Of a DNA stretch of 6,231 nucleotides, positions 6,210-6,231 are shown one piece after another. Every line of letters begins with the position of its first letter. The first letter of the stretch is position 1. Under the pieces are notes generated by a model that did not search any database, had not been told where the DNA came from, and saw nothing but the letters and a program-made list of their open reading frames with translations. The position numbers and the translations under genes were made by a program. This DNA comes from a gamma proteobacterium symbiont of Lucinoma myriamae (GTDB taxonomy: Bacteria; Pseudomonadota; Gammaproteobacteria; GRL18). The stretch lies in contig JAHXIM010000182.1 in assembly GCA_025655635.1 (NCBI GenBank), forward strand, positions 1-6,231, in the 5' to 3' direction.

Positions 6210-6231
6210 ATGGGACAGAAACGAACATACA
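6210..6231 (+). CDS. Start of a gene running off the right edge; N-terminus like IS3-type transposase OrfA
   Basis: Only seven codons are visible, MGQKRTY, then the window ends. The sequence resembles the conserved N-terminus of IS3-family OrfA proteins, which commonly open with a basic K-R-T/R-Y stretch before the HTH that binds the element's ends. The well-placed GAGGTG supports a genuine start. Being antisense to the open extension of the LuxR-type frame, it argues that the regulator does not continue here. An element end would then lie somewhere within about 6130-6190; TG at 6146 (TGTGGTCTAATAGAACTGG) is one candidate for the terminal repeat. With so few residues this is a guess supported by context. 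Confidence 0.4.

Noticed and set aside
1..6231. CRISPR array, tRNA or rRNA gene, toxin-antitoxin or defence cluster
   Set aside because: I found no regularly spaced repeats, no tRNA-like cloverleaf and no defence-type protein signatures on either strand.

Overview
The window reads as chromosomal DNA from an AT-rich (low-GC) gammaproteobacterium. This rests on the gene content: a chemoreceptor with a periplasmic CxxCH motif, a DUF3391/HD-GYP phosphodiesterase, a DUF1415 protein, a YgjP-type metalloprotease, and a FliA-type flagellar promoter. The genus cannot be named from the sequence. An environmental or symbiotic sulfur- or methane-oxidising lineage would fit, but that is a guess.

Layout, left to right. 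Positions 41-74 hold a plus-strand terminator, probably of a gene ending just outside or at the left edge. Positions 94-1705 (minus) encode a methyl-accepting chemotaxis protein. Its first membrane segment is in a different frame from the rest, so there is one apparent +1 frameshift near 1554-1556. A near-consensus sigma-28 promoter (1741-1767, minus) sits directly upstream. After a 276-base gap with an imperfect inverted repeat comes a c-di-GMP phosphodiesterase of the HD-GYP class (1982-3259, minus). It is divergent from a YgjP-like zinc metalloprotease (3413-4186, plus). That gene runs tail to tail, two bases apart, into a small two-helix membrane protein of unknown function (4189-4518, minus). 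A gene-poor stretch (4519-4917) holds a strong hairpin terminator, a second hairpin and a possible promoter. It leads to a DUF1415 gene starting at TTG (4918-5466, plus). An orphan open frame that looks like a gene remnant follows (5463-5600, plus). Last comes a LuxR-type HTH regulator (5613-6128, minus) whose N-terminus looks incomplete. At the right edge (6210 onward, plus) a new gene starts with a good ribosome binding site and an N-terminus like an IS3-type transposase OrfA.

The chemoreceptor and the HD-GYP enzyme form a plausible motility/sessility pair. The first feeds the Che pathway under flagellar sigma factor control, and the second lowers c-di-GMP, which generally favours swimming. 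They are separated by 276 bases that contain the receptor's own promoter, so they are probably not one operon. The remaining genes look like unrelated housekeeping or accessory functions. I see no convincing undescribed multi-gene system. The most rewarding points are the CxxCH receptor with its sigma-28 promoter, the frameshift, the orphan coding remnant, and the probable mobile-element boundary at the right edge.
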